DNA of 64,000 bases, taken from the NCBI RefSeq assembly GCF_014638355.1, contig NZ_BMFK01000001.1, forward strand, positions 945,160 through 1,009,159, in the 5' to 3' direction. Shown piece after piece: positions 1 through 8,757 of the stretch; within the stretch, counting starts at the first letter, position 1; each line of letters starts with the position of its first letter. The notes under the pieces are model-generated. The model worked only from the letters and a program-made list of their open reading frames with translations, ran no database searches and was not told the DNA's origin. The position numbers and the translations under genes were made by a program. The stretch comes from Priestia taiwanensis. Lineage in GTDB: Bacteria > Bacillota > Bacilli > Bacillales > Bacillaceae_G.

Positions 1-45
1 AATCATCGTATGATTTCTACCTTTTCTTCAGTTGAGTTTTCATAT

Positions 46-95
46 ATTTTATTGTACCAATCTGCTATATACGTAGCAGATTGGTACAATAAAAT
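46..95. repeat. Long perfect palindrome downstream of thrZ
   Basis: Two 22-bp arms (46-67 and 74-95) are exact reverse complements around a 6-bp loop. It lies beyond the thrZ terminator, so it may be a bidirectional terminator for a convergent neighbour left of the window or a mobile-repeat remnant. There is no T-run beyond the four T/A bases inside the arms. Confidence 0.7.
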
Positions 96-107
96 ACACT
101 TAGATAG

Positions 108-148
108 AAAGAGCACTAATGATTTCTCATGAATCATTAGTGCTCTTT
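108..148 (-). terminator. Terminator of thrZ
   Basis: Perfect 16-bp stem (108-123 with 133-148) and a 9-base loop directly after the thrZ stop codon, ending in A/T runs. This fits a rho-independent terminator for the minus-strand gene. Confidence 0.85.
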
Positions 149-150
149 CA

Positions 151-2061
151 TTACAACACTTTATTTTCAATTTCATTTTGAAGTGACTGAAGAAAATCTT
201 CTACCACTTGAACCTCTGTTTTCTGTTCACCACGTTTGCGAATATTTACGCTGTTGTTGTTCATTTCCTCGTCACCAACAATTAAGATATACGGAATCTT
301 TTGTAGTCCTGCCTCACGGATTTTGTATCCTAACTTTTCATTACGTATATCTACTTCGACACGTACATGTTGTTGACGGAATTTCTCTTCTAGTTGTTGT
401 GCGTAGTCACTATGCACTTCGTGGGAGACTGGGATAATCATTACTTGTACTGGAGCTAACCAAGTTGGGAACGCACCGGCGAAGTGTTCGATTAAGATAC
501 CGAAGAAACGATCAATTGACCCCAATATTGCACGGTGTATAACAACTGGACGTTGCTTTTCATTATTCGCATCAACGTAATATAAGTCAAATTTCTCAGG
601 CATTTGGAAATCCAATTGAATTGTTGCACATTGGTGACTTCTGTTTAACGCATCTTTTATATAGAAATCAATCTTCGGCCCGTAAAACGCTCCGTCTCCT
701 TCATTTAATTCATATGGCATATCGAGTTGTTCAAGTACATTTGTTAATGCAACTTCCGCACGATTCCATAAGTTTAAGTCACCCATCGCTTTTTCCGGTC
801 TAGTGGAAAGTGCGACGCTATATTCAAAGCCAAGAATGCCATATACTTCATCAATTAATTGAACAATTGATTTCATTTCACTTTCGATTTGTTCTGGTGT
901 TACGAAGATATGTGCATCATCTTGACAAAATGAACGGACACGTAATAACCCATTTAATGCGCCGCTAAATTCATGACGATGTACTTGCCCAAACTCTGAG
1001 ATTCGAATTGGTAAATCTCGATATGAATGCAATTTATTTTTATAAATCAACATATGTCCTGGACAATTCATTGGTTTTAATGCAAATTCAGCATGATCTA
1101 CTTTTGAAAAATACATATTGTCTTTATAGTGATCCCAGTGACCTGAATTCTCCCATAGTCGTTGATTCATCATAAATGGTGTTCGTACTTCTTGATAATG
1201 TTGTTGTTGAATACTTCGTAAGAAGAATTCTAATTGGTTACGAATAAGTTGACCTTTCGGTAAATAAAACGGCATACCAGGTGCTTCTTCTGAGAACATG
1301 AATAGTTCTAACTCACTGCCAAGTTTACGATGATTACGTTTTGCGGCTTCTTCCATGAAGAGGAAGTGATCATCTAATTGCTTTTGTGATGCGAAAGCGA
1401 CACCGTACACACGCTGAAGTACTTTATTATTACTATCGCCACGCCAATATGCACCAGATACTTTTGTTAGAGAGAAAGTTTTAAGAAATCCAGTCGACGG
1501 TACATGAGGACCACGACATAAATCTAAAAACTCACCTTGTTTATATAATGAGATAATTTCTCCGTCTGGAAGACTTTCCAATAACTCGAGTTTCAACGAA
1601 TCATGTTGGAATATTTCTTCCGCTTCTTGGCGACTAACTTCTAGTCGTTCAATTTGAAAGTTCTCCGCAACAATCTTCTTCATTTCTTTTTGGATACGTG
1701 GTAAGTCATCGTTTGAAACTGCATCTGATAAATCCATATCATAATAAAAGCCATTTTCAATAACAGGTCCTACACCTAACTGAATGTCTCCGTATATTCT
1801 TCGTACAGCTTGTGCTAATACGTGAGCAGCTGTATGTCTCATGATTTCAATACCCTCTTCTGAATCATTCAAGATTAGTTCAATTTCAGCATCTTCTTCG
1901 ATCTTTCGACGTAAATCATATAACATACCATTTACTTTTCCTGCGACTGCTTTCTTCTTTAGACTAATGCTAATTGATGAGGCAATAGTTTCTAATGTCA
2001 CACCTTTATCAAATCCTTTCATGTTTCCATCTGGAAAACGAATCATTATGTTTTTACTCAT
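151..2061 (-). CDS. thrZ: Threonyl-tRNA synthetase, ThrZ type
   Basis: Charges tRNA-Thr with threonine in the cytoplasm. Domain order is N-terminal TGS (about 1-65), editing/SAD domain with HTAAH near 75, class II catalytic core with PMNCPGHML and the motif 2 stretch FGQVHRHE, then the C-terminal anticodon-binding domain. At 636 residues it has the usual length. Residues such as FMFSEEAPGMPFYLPKGQ and VRSFCQDDAHIF match my memory of B. subtilis ThrZ (inducible paralogue) better than ThrS. I chose the ATG at 2061 (MSKNIM), 8 bases after GGAGAG; an upstream in-frame GTG at 2070 is less likely. Expression should be controlled by the two T-boxes upstream. ThrZ rather than ThrS is inferred from memory of the two paralogues. 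Confidence 0.93.
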   Translation of the reverse strand: MSKNIMIRFPDGNMKGFDKGVTLETIASSISISLKKKAVAGKVNGMLYDLRRKIEEDAEIELILNDSEEGIEIMRHTAAHVLAQAVRRIYGDIQLGVGPVIENGFYYDMDLSDAVSNDDLPRIQKEMKKIVAENFQIERLEVSRQEAEEIFQHDSLKLELLESLPDGEIISLYKQGEFLDLCRGPHVPSTGFLKTFSLTKVSGAYWRGDSNNKVLQRVYGVAFASQKQLDDHFLFMEEAAKRNHRKLGSELELFMFSEEAPGMPFYLPKGQLIRNQLEFFLRSIQQQHYQEVRTPFMMNQRLWENSGHWDHYKDNMYFSKVDHAEFALKPMNCPGHMLIYKNKLHSYRDLPIRISEFGQVHRHEFSGALNGLLRVRSFCQDDAHIFVTPEQIESEMKSIVQLIDEVYGILGFEYSVALSTRPEKAMGDLNLWNRAEVALTNVLEQLDMPYELNEGDGAFYGPKIDFYIKDALNRSHQCATIQLDFQMPEKFDLYYVDANNEKQRPVVIHRAILGSIDRFFGILIEHFAGAFPTWLAPVQVMIIPVSHEVHSDYAQQLEEKFRQQHVRVEVDIRNEKLGYKIREAGLQKIPYILIVGDEEMNNNSVNIRKRGEQKTEVQVVEDFLQSLQNEIENKVL

Positions 2062-2098
2062 CTCATACACTCTCCATTTCTTTGTTTGATAAAAATAA

Positions 2099-2340
2099 AA
2101 AACGCACTCATCCCTATAAAAGGGACGAGTGCGTTATACCCGTGGTTCCACCCAAATTTCTATTATACTACTTGTATCAGTATAGTAGCTTTGATTGCTG
2201 TAACGTAGCATGTACGGTATTGGATACTTTATTTCCCCAATACAGCTCGAAGGTGGTAAATTAGTTCCCTGCGCTTGGAAGTTCTCAGCTACCCTTCCTC
2301 TCTGTAAAGCCGTAAAAATAATTCGTGTCCTTCTCATTGC
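2099..2340 (-). promoter_or_regulatory. T-box leader, promoter-proximal to thrZ (second transcribed)
   Basis: The minus strand carries the T-box element TGGGTGGAACCACGGG (about 2138-2153), followed by a terminator hairpin of 15-bp arms at 2101-2135 and a U-run. A Stem I-like region lies 5' of it. The likely specifier is ACC (2255-2257 complement) followed by A, which is a threonine codon. Uncharged tRNA-Thr should favour the antiterminator and allow thrZ transcription. The specifier is inferred from sequence, not from a folded model. Confidence 0.92.
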
Positions 2341-2359
2341 TTTTTCTTTATAAAAATAA

Positions 2360-2601
2360 AAAACGCACTCATCCCTATAAAAGGGACGAGTGCGTTATAC
2401 CCGTGGTTCCACCCAAATTTCTATTATACTACTTGTATCAGTATAGTAGCTTTGATTGCTGTAACGTAGCATGTACGGTATTGGATACTTTGTTTCCCCA
2501 ATACAGCTCGAAGGTGGTAAATTAGTTCCCTGCGCTTGGAAGTTCTCAGCTACTCTCCCTCTCTGTAAAGCCGTAAAAATAATTCGTGTCCTTCTCATCG
2601 C
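2360..2601 (-). promoter_or_regulatory. T-box leader, distal copy (first transcribed)
   Basis: Nearly identical to the T-box at 2099-2340, with a repeat period of 261 bp and only a handful of substitutions, mostly in the loop before the specifier and in Stem I. It has its own terminator hairpin (2362-2396) and T-box element. Two serial threonine sensors upstream of thrZ would give a steeper response. B. subtilis thrZ is known to have several tandem T-boxes. Confidence 0.92.
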
Positions 2602-2627
2602 TTATCGAATCTTCTTTGATTAAGGTG

Positions 2628-2656
2628 ATTATATATTCTCTATTTTTAGAAATCAA
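2628..2656 (-). promoter_or_regulatory. Sigma-A promoter for the T-box/thrZ transcript
   Basis: On the minus strand, -35 TTGATT (2651-2656), 17-bp spacer, perfect -10 TATAAT (2628-2633), just upstream of the distal T-box. Confidence 0.75.
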
Positions 2657-2879
2657 GCATTTTGATTTTTTATGTGCTCATTCGCAAATTATTTTTCTAT
2701 ATCATATGGAATACAAGTAGAGATTGACAATAAATATCCATTTGGTTATTTGTAGTATTGCTTACCGTACATGTAAACAAACTAACACAAATACGGTACG
2801 TGATATTATGTTAGTTTTCACATCTTACGGTATCAGAACCTCCAAACTCTCCATACTAACTTATAAAGGAGGCAAAATC

Positions 2880-4106
2880 ATGGCTATTCTAATTAAAAAT
2901 CGCCTTTTGTTTATGGTTTATGGGATGTTTTTAGGTTCAATTGTTGGATTTGCTGCATGGCTATTTTTACTCGTTGTAAATATAGGCATTCACTTCATAT
3001 GGCATAATATACCGAACGTATTAGGATATCAACCTTATTACACTATTCTTGTAACAACTGTTGGTGGCGTTCTAGTGGGATTAGCACAAAAACATTTTGG
3101 ACCATATCCTCGTTTGATGCCAGAAGTAATGGCTGAATATAAGAAAACTGGCAGAGTTCATTATAAGTTTATCCACCAAGTTATTTTGGCTGCTCTTATC
3201 GCATTATTGTTTGGAGCTAGCTTAGGGCCAGAAGCCGCACTTGTTGGGATTATTGGTGGGCTTTGTACATGGGTTGGAGATCGCTTTTCCTTCACGATAA
3301 AAGAAATGAATGCATTAACAGAAGTCGGTATTGGCGCTACACTTAGCATCATTTTTAATGCGCCGTTGTTTGGGTACTTAGCTCCAAGTGAAAATGAAAA
3401 AGAATTACGTACGAAAATATCAAAAGCTGACAAAACCATTGTTTATTTGGCAACTACGTTAGCTGGATTTTCAGTCTTCCTGCTTTTAGGTCAATTAGAT
3501 AATAGAGGGTCCTTCATCGTTAATTTCGGGGCATCTATTTTAACATTCCGTGAATGGCTTGCTTTTTTACCACTTGCTTGCATAGGTGCAAGTGCAGGGT
3601 ACGTCTACCTTCAAGTAGAACACGGATTAGAGAAGATATTCCACCCATTTCAACGACATAAGGTAGCACTAGGAATACTCGGGGGTATCTTATTAGGTGT
3701 AGCAGGAACATTCTTACCATATACACTCTTTTCAGGAGAACATGAATTAAAAGAATTAGTCCATGACTGGAGTTCCTTATCCTTTTCCCTACTATTTCTT
3801 TCTGGAGTATTTAAATTGTTCATTACAGCTGTTTGCTTAAGTACAGGTTGGCGTGGCGGGCATATTTTCCCTCTTATCTTTTCAGGGGCATGCATTGGAT
3901 ACGCGCTATCTATCGTTGTACATATTGACCCTATCGCTTCCGTTGCCTTTGTAACGACAGCTCTTTTAGCCTACGCAATGCAAAAGCCAATTGCTGTGAC
4001 ACTATTGTTACTTATGTTCTTCCCAATTAATTTGTTATTACCAATGCTCGGGGCAGCTGTTATTGGTAATGCATTTCCTGTTTCAAGTATGGATGAAAAA
4101 TTATGA
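2880..4106 (+). CDS. ClC-family chloride channel/transporter
   Basis: Integral membrane protein of 408 residues that should move chloride or another anion. Many hydrophobic segments are visible. The ClC selectivity-filter region appears as GASLGPEAALVG (about 114-125), corresponding to the GxEGP motif. A second conserved stretch is STGWRGGHIFPLIFSG near 320. Start chosen at the ATG 2880 because AAAGGAGG lies 7 bases upstream; the open frame further upstream has no ribosome site. It stands alone, divergent from thrZ and ended by a strong terminator. Substrate and channel-versus-antiporter type are not determined here. Confidence 0.85.
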   Translation: MAILIKNRLLFMVYGMFLGSIVGFAAWLFLLVVNIGIHFIWHNIPNVLGYQPYYTILVTTVGGVLVGLAQKHFGPYPRLMPEVMAEYKKTGRVHYKFIHQVILAALIALLFGASLGPEAALVGIIGGLCTWVGDRFSFTIKEMNALTEVGIGATLSIIFNAPLFGYLAPSENEKELRTKISKADKTIVYLATTLAGFSVFLLLGQLDNRGSFIVNFGASILTFREWLAFLPLACIGASAGYVYLQVEHGLEKIFHPFQRHKVALGILGGILLGVAGTFLPYTLFSGEHELKELVHDWSSLSFSLLFLSGVFKLFITAVCLSTGWRGGHIFPLIFSGACIGYALSIVVHIDPIASVAFVTTALLAYAMQKPIAVTLLLLMFFPINLLLPMLGAAVIGNAFPVSSMDEKL

Positions 4107-4115
4107 AAGACGAAT

Positions 4116-4152
4116 AAAAAGCATGACACGATGTTCACGTGCCATGCTTTTT
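4116..4152 (+). terminator. Terminator after the ClC gene
   Basis: A 15-bp stem with one mismatch (4116-4130 with 4138-4152) that ends in TTTTT, 10 bases after the stop codon. Confidence 0.85.
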
Positions 4153-4155
4153 ATA

Positions 4156-4285
4156 TGATAGGCGCCAATAACATTACCATCTATTTCATTAAAAATAAAA
4201 ATGGCCTGTTTCTTATTGTTTCATCATACTTTTCGTATGGGCGTACTTCTCTTACAGGTTCTATATCATACACAACGATACTCAT
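4156..4285 (-). pseudogene. N-terminal remnant of a GNAT-like acetyltransferase
   Basis: A 34-codon frame from ATG 4285 reads MSIVVYDIEPVREVRPYEKY and stops at 4181. One base shift continues as FIFNEIDGNVIGAY, which looks like the beta-strand pair found early in GNAT proteins. The reading then runs into the ClC terminator, so only about 45 residues survive. Probably a truncated and frameshifted gene. Identity rests on pattern recognition only. Confidence 0.4.
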
Positions 4286-4333
4286 CTAAATTTCTTCATT
4301 GTTTAGAACATAGAAAGAGGAAGTTGCTGTTTA

Positions 4334-4987
4334 TTAAGCGGCTAATGAAAATGATGGGGTTAATGCTTTAACATCTATATCTGGTAATAATAACGGCATA
4401 GACGGAATCAGTTGTATTAACAGTGTTGGATCTTCTGTCTGAAGAGAATGGTATATTAATTGCAAAAGTTCGTCTTCCTCATTGCTATATTCATCAACTA
4501 TTTCTTCCTCTGTATCAAAAAAAGAAATTCGCTTTCTCGCACGTCTTAAAGCTGCTTTTACCGCTGTTTCCGTCGTTTGCATAATCTGTGCTATTTCGTT
4601 TGATTGATATAAGAACGCTTCTTTGAGTACAAAGATAACTGCTTGTTTTGGAGTTAAAAGGTGTAAAATCATATCAATCTCTTCATATTCCTTGTAATCT
4701 TCTCTATATTCACCGAAAAGCTCCATCTCTTTGTCGGTTGTTACTTCAAATGTTCGTTTTCTTATCACATCAATCCATTGATGATATGCAATCTTCTTTA
4801 ATAAAGATGGTTGTACTTTCGCATGTAAGTGATATGCTTTAAATGCTTTTAATAACGTTTCTTGATATAAGTCATCTGCGTCCCATTTATTTTTTGTTAA
4901 GAAGTTACAATACTTCTGCAACGCAGTTAATGTATCTGTATGATGATTTATTTCATTATCTACATATTTCACTATTTCACTAGTCAT
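4334..4987 (-). CDS. ECF-like RNA polymerase sigma factor
   Basis: A 217-residue sigma-70 family protein. Region 2 is visible as DADDLYQETLLKAFKAY (about 35-51) and WIDVIRKRTFEV; region 4 as LTPKQAVIFVLKEAFLYQSNEIAQ with the recognition helix TETAVKAALRRARKR. A 60-residue acidic/hydrophobic tail follows region 4. I placed the start at ATG 4987, 8 bases after AAAGGAG; the in-frame GTG upstream overlaps the ribosome site. It sits just downstream of clpP on the same strand, with a terminator between. Its own promoter is the same unusual element that precedes clpP, which suggests autoregulation and control of clpP. No anti-sigma gene is next to it. Confidence 0.85.
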   Translation of the reverse strand: MTSEIVKYVDNEINHHTDTLTALQKYCNFLTKNKWDADDLYQETLLKAFKAYHLHAKVQPSLLKKIAYHQWIDVIRKRTFEVTTDKEMELFGEYREDYKEYEEIDMILHLLTPKQAVIFVLKEAFLYQSNEIAQIMQTTETAVKAALRRARKRISFFDTEEEIVDEYSNEEDELLQLIYHSLQTEDPTLLIQLIPSMPLLLPDIDVKALTPSFSLAA

Positions 4988-5018
4988 TAGATTCACTCCT
5001 TTACTACCTCTCTATTTT

Positions 5019-5051
5019 TTATAACGAATCATCACGCCAAAAAGATACGGG
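5019..5051 (-). promoter_or_regulatory. Putative ECF-type promoter of the sigma-factor gene
   Basis: On the minus strand CCCGTATC (5044-5051), exactly 17 bases, then CGTTATAA (5019-5026). The same two 8-mers with the same spacing occur upstream of clpP, so this is likely a promoter recognised by the adjacent sigma factor. Confidence 0.65.
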
Positions 5052-5093
5052 GTCACATATATTCCATCTTATCATATACGAGTAAACAAAACG

Positions 5094-5130
5094 AAAAAAG
5101 CTGTTATGTCGTATACATAACAGCTTTTTT
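5094..5130 (-). terminator. Terminator of clpP
   Basis: Hairpin whose arms AAAAAAGCTGTTATG and CATAACAGCTTTTTT pair fully, right after the clpP stop codon. Confidence 0.85.
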
Positions 5131-5133
5131 TCT

Positions 5134-5715
5134 TTACGTTGCGCTTACAATATGATCAATAATCCCGTATTCTTTCGCTTCCTCGGCACTCATAAAATAA
5201 TCACGCTCTGTATCTCTTCTGACTTTCTCAATATCTTGGCCAGTTCGCTCTGCAATGATGTTATTAGTATGTTCTTTTAATCGTAAAATACGACGAGCGG
5301 ATATTTCAATTTCCGTCGCTTGCCCCCTTGCACCGCCTAATGGTTGATGAATCATAATTTCGCTATTTGGTAATGCAAAACGCTTTCCTTTCGTTCCTGC
5401 AAGTAACAACATTGCACCAAAAGACGCTGCCATACCAGTACATATTGTACGAATATCCGGCTTAATATATTGCATCGTATCAAAAATCGCAAATCCCGCT
5501 GAAGTCGAACCACCTGGACTATTAATATAAATGGAAATATCTTTGTCTGGGTCATCTGCTGCTAGGAAAAGTAACTGTGCGACAACGCTATTTGCAATTT
5601 GGTCATTGATTTCATCACCAATTAAAATAATTCGGTCTTTCAATAATCGTGAATAAATATCATACGAGCGCTCCCCATGTTTTGTTTGCTCCACTACATA
5701 TGGTATAAGGTTCAT
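5134..5715 (-). CDS. clpP: ATP-dependent Clp protease proteolytic subunit (second ClpP)
   Basis: Serine peptidase of the ClpP barrel that degrades proteins fed by ClpX/ClpC-type ATPases. At 193 residues it has standard length. The catalytic triad is in place: Ser98 (GMAASFGAM), His123 (IHQPLGG) and Asp172 ([11 protein letters not shown]). Start set at ATG 5715 after AAAGGAGG; the longer open frame would include the promoter. B. cereus-group genomes carry more than one clpP; this copy sits next to a sigma factor and shares its promoter type, so it is probably a stress-regulated accessory ClpP. No CtsR-type heptad repeat is visible upstream. Confidence 0.92.
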   Translation of the reverse strand: MNLIPYVVEQTKHGERSYDIYSRLLKDRIILIGDEINDQIANSVVAQLLFLAADDPDKDISIYINSPGGSTSAGFAIFDTMQYIKPDIRTICTGMAASFGAMLLLAGTKGKRFALPNSEIMIHQPLGGARGQATEIEISARRILRLKEHTNNIIAERTGQDIEKVRRDTERDYFMSAEEAKEYGIIDHIVSAT

Positions 5716-5752
5716 TTTATTTCCTCCTTTTGTTATAAGTAACTCTTTCCTC

Positions 5753-5785
5753 TTATAACGAAGAAACGTATAAAAAAGATACGGG
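5753..5785 (-). promoter_or_regulatory. Putative ECF-type promoter of clpP
   Basis: Minus strand CCCGTATC (5778-5785), 17-base T-rich spacer, CGTTATAA (5753-5760). Both boxes and the spacing equal those of the sigma-factor promoter at 5019-5051. Confidence 0.65.
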
Positions 5786-5806
5786 TAACATAAAAAAAGA
5801 CACACT

Positions 5807-6376
5807 TTAGTTATACCGATTGTGTGTCCCTTCTATATCGCATGCCCTCTGTATGATACGAAAATGATGCTGCTCATGAATCGCTACTAATTGGATAACT
5901 TGAATCAAATTCGGATACTTCGCCATTGGATCAAAAAATCGAATATGTCCTGCAACCTCTTCTTCTATATTCGCCACTAGCGTTTTAAGTTCATTTGTTT
6001 TGCCTTCTAATACCTTCTCTAATTCCATTATATCCATTGAGTAACGAACCTTTTTAGGTGGCGCTATGACAAACGGTGCACTCATACCTCTTCCTTTTTT
6101 TTCTTGAAATGCTACAAAAATATCATGTATCTCTGTTTCGAACGGCGCATTTCTACGTAACTTTGCGTATGGAAGAAGTACAAATGAACATTTCGTTACA
6201 ACCTTAATCATGCGTACCATCAAATATAAATGATAAAGATGTTCACCAATTGACCATTTTCCATCATTCATCCGATACCATAGTTGCTCTTTAGAAAGTA
6301 ATTTTACGTTAGGTATAAATAACTCTCTTTGCTTCTCCAGCGTGTCAAAATGTCGGGATATACTAGTAGATTTCAT
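5807..6376 (-). CDS. DinB-like metal-binding protein
   Basis: A 189-residue four-helix DinB/YfiT-type protein. Metal-binding histidines are visible as GEHLYHL (about 45-51) and HEQHHF near 170, the spacing usual for the fold. Members bind Ni/Zn; several act in thiol-dependent transfer or detoxification, but the role of this one is unknown. The ATG at 6376 lies 10 bases after GGAGG. Its stop codon is only 22 bases upstream of the clpP promoter boxes. Confidence 0.8.
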   Translation of the reverse strand: MKSTSISRHFDTLEKQRELFIPNVKLLSKEQLWYRMNDGKWSIGEHLYHLYLMVRMIKVVTKCSFVLLPYAKLRRNAPFETEIHDIFVAFQEKKGRGMSAPFVIAPPKKVRYSMDIMELEKVLEGKTNELKTLVANIEEEVAGHIRFFDPMAKYPNLIQVIQLVAIHEQHHFRIIQRACDIEGTHNRYN

Positions 6377-6392
6377 TACATGAATCCCTCCA

Positions 6393-6752
6393 CTAGTTAG
6401 ATAACCTATCTAATGAATAATATGTCTGTGTAACAGAATCATTCACAGATATCTGACTAACTTCAAAGTTGTTCTTATAATTAACTAATGCCCATATTTC
6501 TTTTGTCTTATCATCTTTCACATGCCCCGTTACTGTTACGTTCTCTGGACCAAATTGACCTTCTGGCATCGGCTGATGTACACGTTCAATGACCACATCA
6601 ACGTTGTGTTTCTCTTTTGAATAAGTAATGACAGCTCGCTCTACTTTTTGCGCAGTCTCTTCACTAATTCCTTTGTTTTTATACCAATAAAGAGAACCTA
6701 CAATAATGACCGTCACTGCTACAATTATTGTGGTGATCTTTGTTATATTCAT
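6393..6752 (-). CDS. Small membrane-anchored extracytoplasmic protein
   Basis: 119 residues with one N-terminal hydrophobic helix (about 6-23, ITTIIVAVTVIIVGSLYW) that acts as signal anchor, without a lipobox cysteine. The rest is a soluble alpha/beta domain of about 90 residues. I do not recognise the family. It is 16 bases upstream of the DinB gene on the same strand and may be cotranscribed with it. Confidence 0.6.
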   Translation of the reverse strand: MNITKITTIIVAVTVIIVGSLYWYKNKGISEETAQKVERAVITYSKEKHNVDVVIERVHQPMPEGQFGPENVTVTGHVKDDKTKEIWALVNYKNNFEVSQISVNDSVTQTYYSLDRLSN

Positions 6753-6770
6753 ACTTCCATCCTTTACAAT

Positions 6771-7523
6771 TTAATAATATGCTGGGTATGACTTAATTTC
6801 TTTTCCTTGTTCAATATCATGTCCATAAAAAACAAGTGGGTTTTCTTTATCAATTATATCCTTCAACCGCTTTATTGATGCTAATGCCATATCTGTATTG
6901 TAGTAAGCAGCTGGTAGCTCCTTATCAAGAGTATCCTTCGTATAAGCTACGTCAATAGTAAGCAGTATTTTCCCTGATTTTTCTGTTGTAAGCAGTACAG
7001 ATTGATGTCCTGCCGAATGACCGGGTGTAAATAAGAGTTCAACTCCCGTTTCTACTGTATAATCACCTTCAATGAAGTGATAATTCAAATCTGTCGGTAC
7101 GCATTCTCTCAAGTAATTATAATCTTCTAATGCAGCTTCATATTCTACTTTTTGTACATAAATAGGAATATCTTTAAATAATTCATTACCACCAGCATGA
7201 TCAAAATGAAGATGTGTACTGATGACACATGTAATATCCTCAACTGTATACCCTATTTGTTGCAGAGCGTTACTTATTAAATCTTTGTCAACCATATTAG
7301 GCAATATTAACCCCTCTACATGCGTGCCTTTGAAAACATCTCGATTTCCCAGTGCGATTTTTGGCATACCTGTATCAATTAACATAATATTTTTATCGGT
7401 TACTATGATATATGCCCAAATTGGAATATCGATAAATTTCCCAGGCGGCAGTGAACTATTAATAAGTGATTGTTCGTTTGAAATTGTACCTACTTGTAAA
7501 CAATATAATTTCTTAACTGTCAT
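6771..7523 (-). CDS. AiiA-type N-acyl-homoserine lactonase homologue
   Basis: Metallo-beta-lactamase-fold hydrolase of exactly 250 residues, the length of AiiA. All dinuclear-zinc ligands sit at AiiA positions: His104, His106, Asp108 and His109 (THLHFDHAGG), His169 (TPGHSAGH), Asp191 and His235 (FYGHDIEQ); Tyr194 (DVAYT) is also kept. AiiA opens the lactone ring of acyl-homoserine lactones and quenches quorum sensing of Gram-negative competitors. Overall identity to classical AiiA looks only moderate (from memory), so this is probably a second, divergent lactonase whose substrate may differ. Start: ATG 7523 after AAAGGG; an upstream GTG is in frame. Confidence 0.8.
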   Translation of the reverse strand: MTVKKLYCLQVGTISNEQSLINSSLPPGKFIDIPIWAYIIVTDKNIMLIDTGMPKIALGNRDVFKGTHVEGLILPNMVDKDLISNALQQIGYTVEDITCVISTHLHFDHAGGNELFKDIPIYVQKVEYEAALEDYNYLRECVPTDLNYHFIEGDYTVETGVELLFTPGHSAGHQSVLLTTEKSGKILLTIDVAYTKDTLDKELPAAYYNTDMALASIKRLKDIIDKENPLVFYGHDIEQGKEIKSYPAYY

Positions 7524-7612
7524 GTTTCTCACCCTTTCTAATCGATTTATTACATATTCATCCTAACAAAGGTCATATAAAGTGAATATCAATAACTTTC
7601 GACATACATGTA

Positions 7613-8650
7613 TCAACTATTAACACTTACTAATTCCCATTTAAACCATCTACCATGTCCGTCTGTTTCCGCTACAAGTTCAGATGACTCCACACCGCTC
7701 ACAATAGAATCTAATCGCAATTTTGTATCGCATATATTATTATGAAGATGAAAAATGTCTCTCTCTTTTCCAATCTTTTGTATGTTCTCTAATAATAAGT
7801 TCTTCACTTCTAACGGCATTTGATTTGCAACGTGTGTATGATAAATACATAACGTGCTATCAATCGAAATCGTTTTCACAATTTTAGAAAGTAATCCTAC
7901 ACCGTCTCCTTCTATCAATGTTACTTCTTCTTTTCGTAATTTCTGCACTGCTTGATCAAAGAGTATTACTCGTTCTGTATGTTCTGGCCAAATCAATGCT
8001 CGTAGCCATAAAGAATCGTGTGCTTTCTTCACATCGTTAATGTGTAAATCTAAACCGATGCGCGCTGTAACTGGCGGTGACTCTTGAAGGAACTGAGGCT
8101 TATTCTCCCCTATGATTTCAGCATGAATATGTACATCTGACTCTTTATGTCCAAATACTTCTTCTTTACCGTACGAATATGCATACTTATCCCAAATAAG
8201 CTGCAATCCTGCACTTGTACCAATTTCAATAAATGCTAATGGCTTCTTCGTCTTTTCATATATGTAACAAAAAGCTGGATACAAATATGCACAGCGCCTT
8301 ACTTCATTTGTTTGCACGATTTTTTGTTGAAGAAGTAGAATAATTTCTTCTTTATGTGTTATACAGAAATCTTTAAAATGCGGGAATGATTCTTCGATGT
8401 TCTTCGGGTTATCTGTCATACTTTGATAGTAATATTTAAGTAGATGATCTTTTCCACCCAACAATAAATAATGAACCGCTCCTAAAAACAAATTAGGAAC
8501 AGGTTGTCCTTCTCTAGCATAAGAAGCCAATTGTACTAATTCCTCATCTTTTGCTATCTGTCGTGATAAGTAATCATATAGTTCACTAGAACCTACACAC
8601 TCCCTATCAGCAAAATGCTCAAACCACTTTGAAATTCTCTCTGTCTCCAT
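7613..8650 (-). CDS. DUF2332 family protein
   Basis: 345-residue cytoplasmic protein of the DUF2332 type, seen in features such as VPNLFLGAVHYLLLGG (about 55-70), YPAFCYIYEKTKKPLAFIEI and IGTSAGLQLIWDKYAY. The last resembles the glycine motif of SAM-binding proteins, so a methyltransferase-like fold is possible, but function is unknown. Start chosen at ATG 8650, 8 bases after AAGGAGG; two upstream ATG codons lie before or inside the ribosome site. Confidence 0.7.
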   Translation of the reverse strand: METERISKWFEHFADRECVGSSELYDYLSRQIAKDEELVQLASYAREGQPVPNLFLGAVHYLLLGGKDHLLKYYYQSMTDNPKNIEESFPHFKDFCITHKEEIILLLQQKIVQTNEVRRCAYLYPAFCYIYEKTKKPLAFIEIGTSAGLQLIWDKYAYSYGKEEVFGHKESDVHIHAEIIGENKPQFLQESPPVTARIGLDLHINDVKKAHDSLWLRALIWPEHTERVILFDQAVQKLRKEEVTLIEGDGVGLLSKIVKTISIDSTLCIYHTHVANQMPLEVKNLLLENIQKIGKERDIFHLHNNICDTKLRLDSIVSGVESSELVAETDGHGRWFKWELVSVNS

Positions 8651-8757
8651 TTCATACGCCTCCTTAGAAATCATCACTAAAAATCCTTACTATGTATGAC
8701 TATATTAGAAAATCATATGTCAATCGATGTGAAAGAACCTGTTCTCATCTTTCATTT

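Noticed and set aside
2134..2598. Two 67-residue ORFs that are nearly identical
   Set aside because: They run through the T-box leader sequences on the same strand and only reflect the duplicated RNA structure; no ribosome site.
4997..5133. CtsR-type operator controlling clpP
   Set aside because: No tandem heptad repeat of the CtsR type is present before clpP; the shared sigma-type boxes explain the region better.
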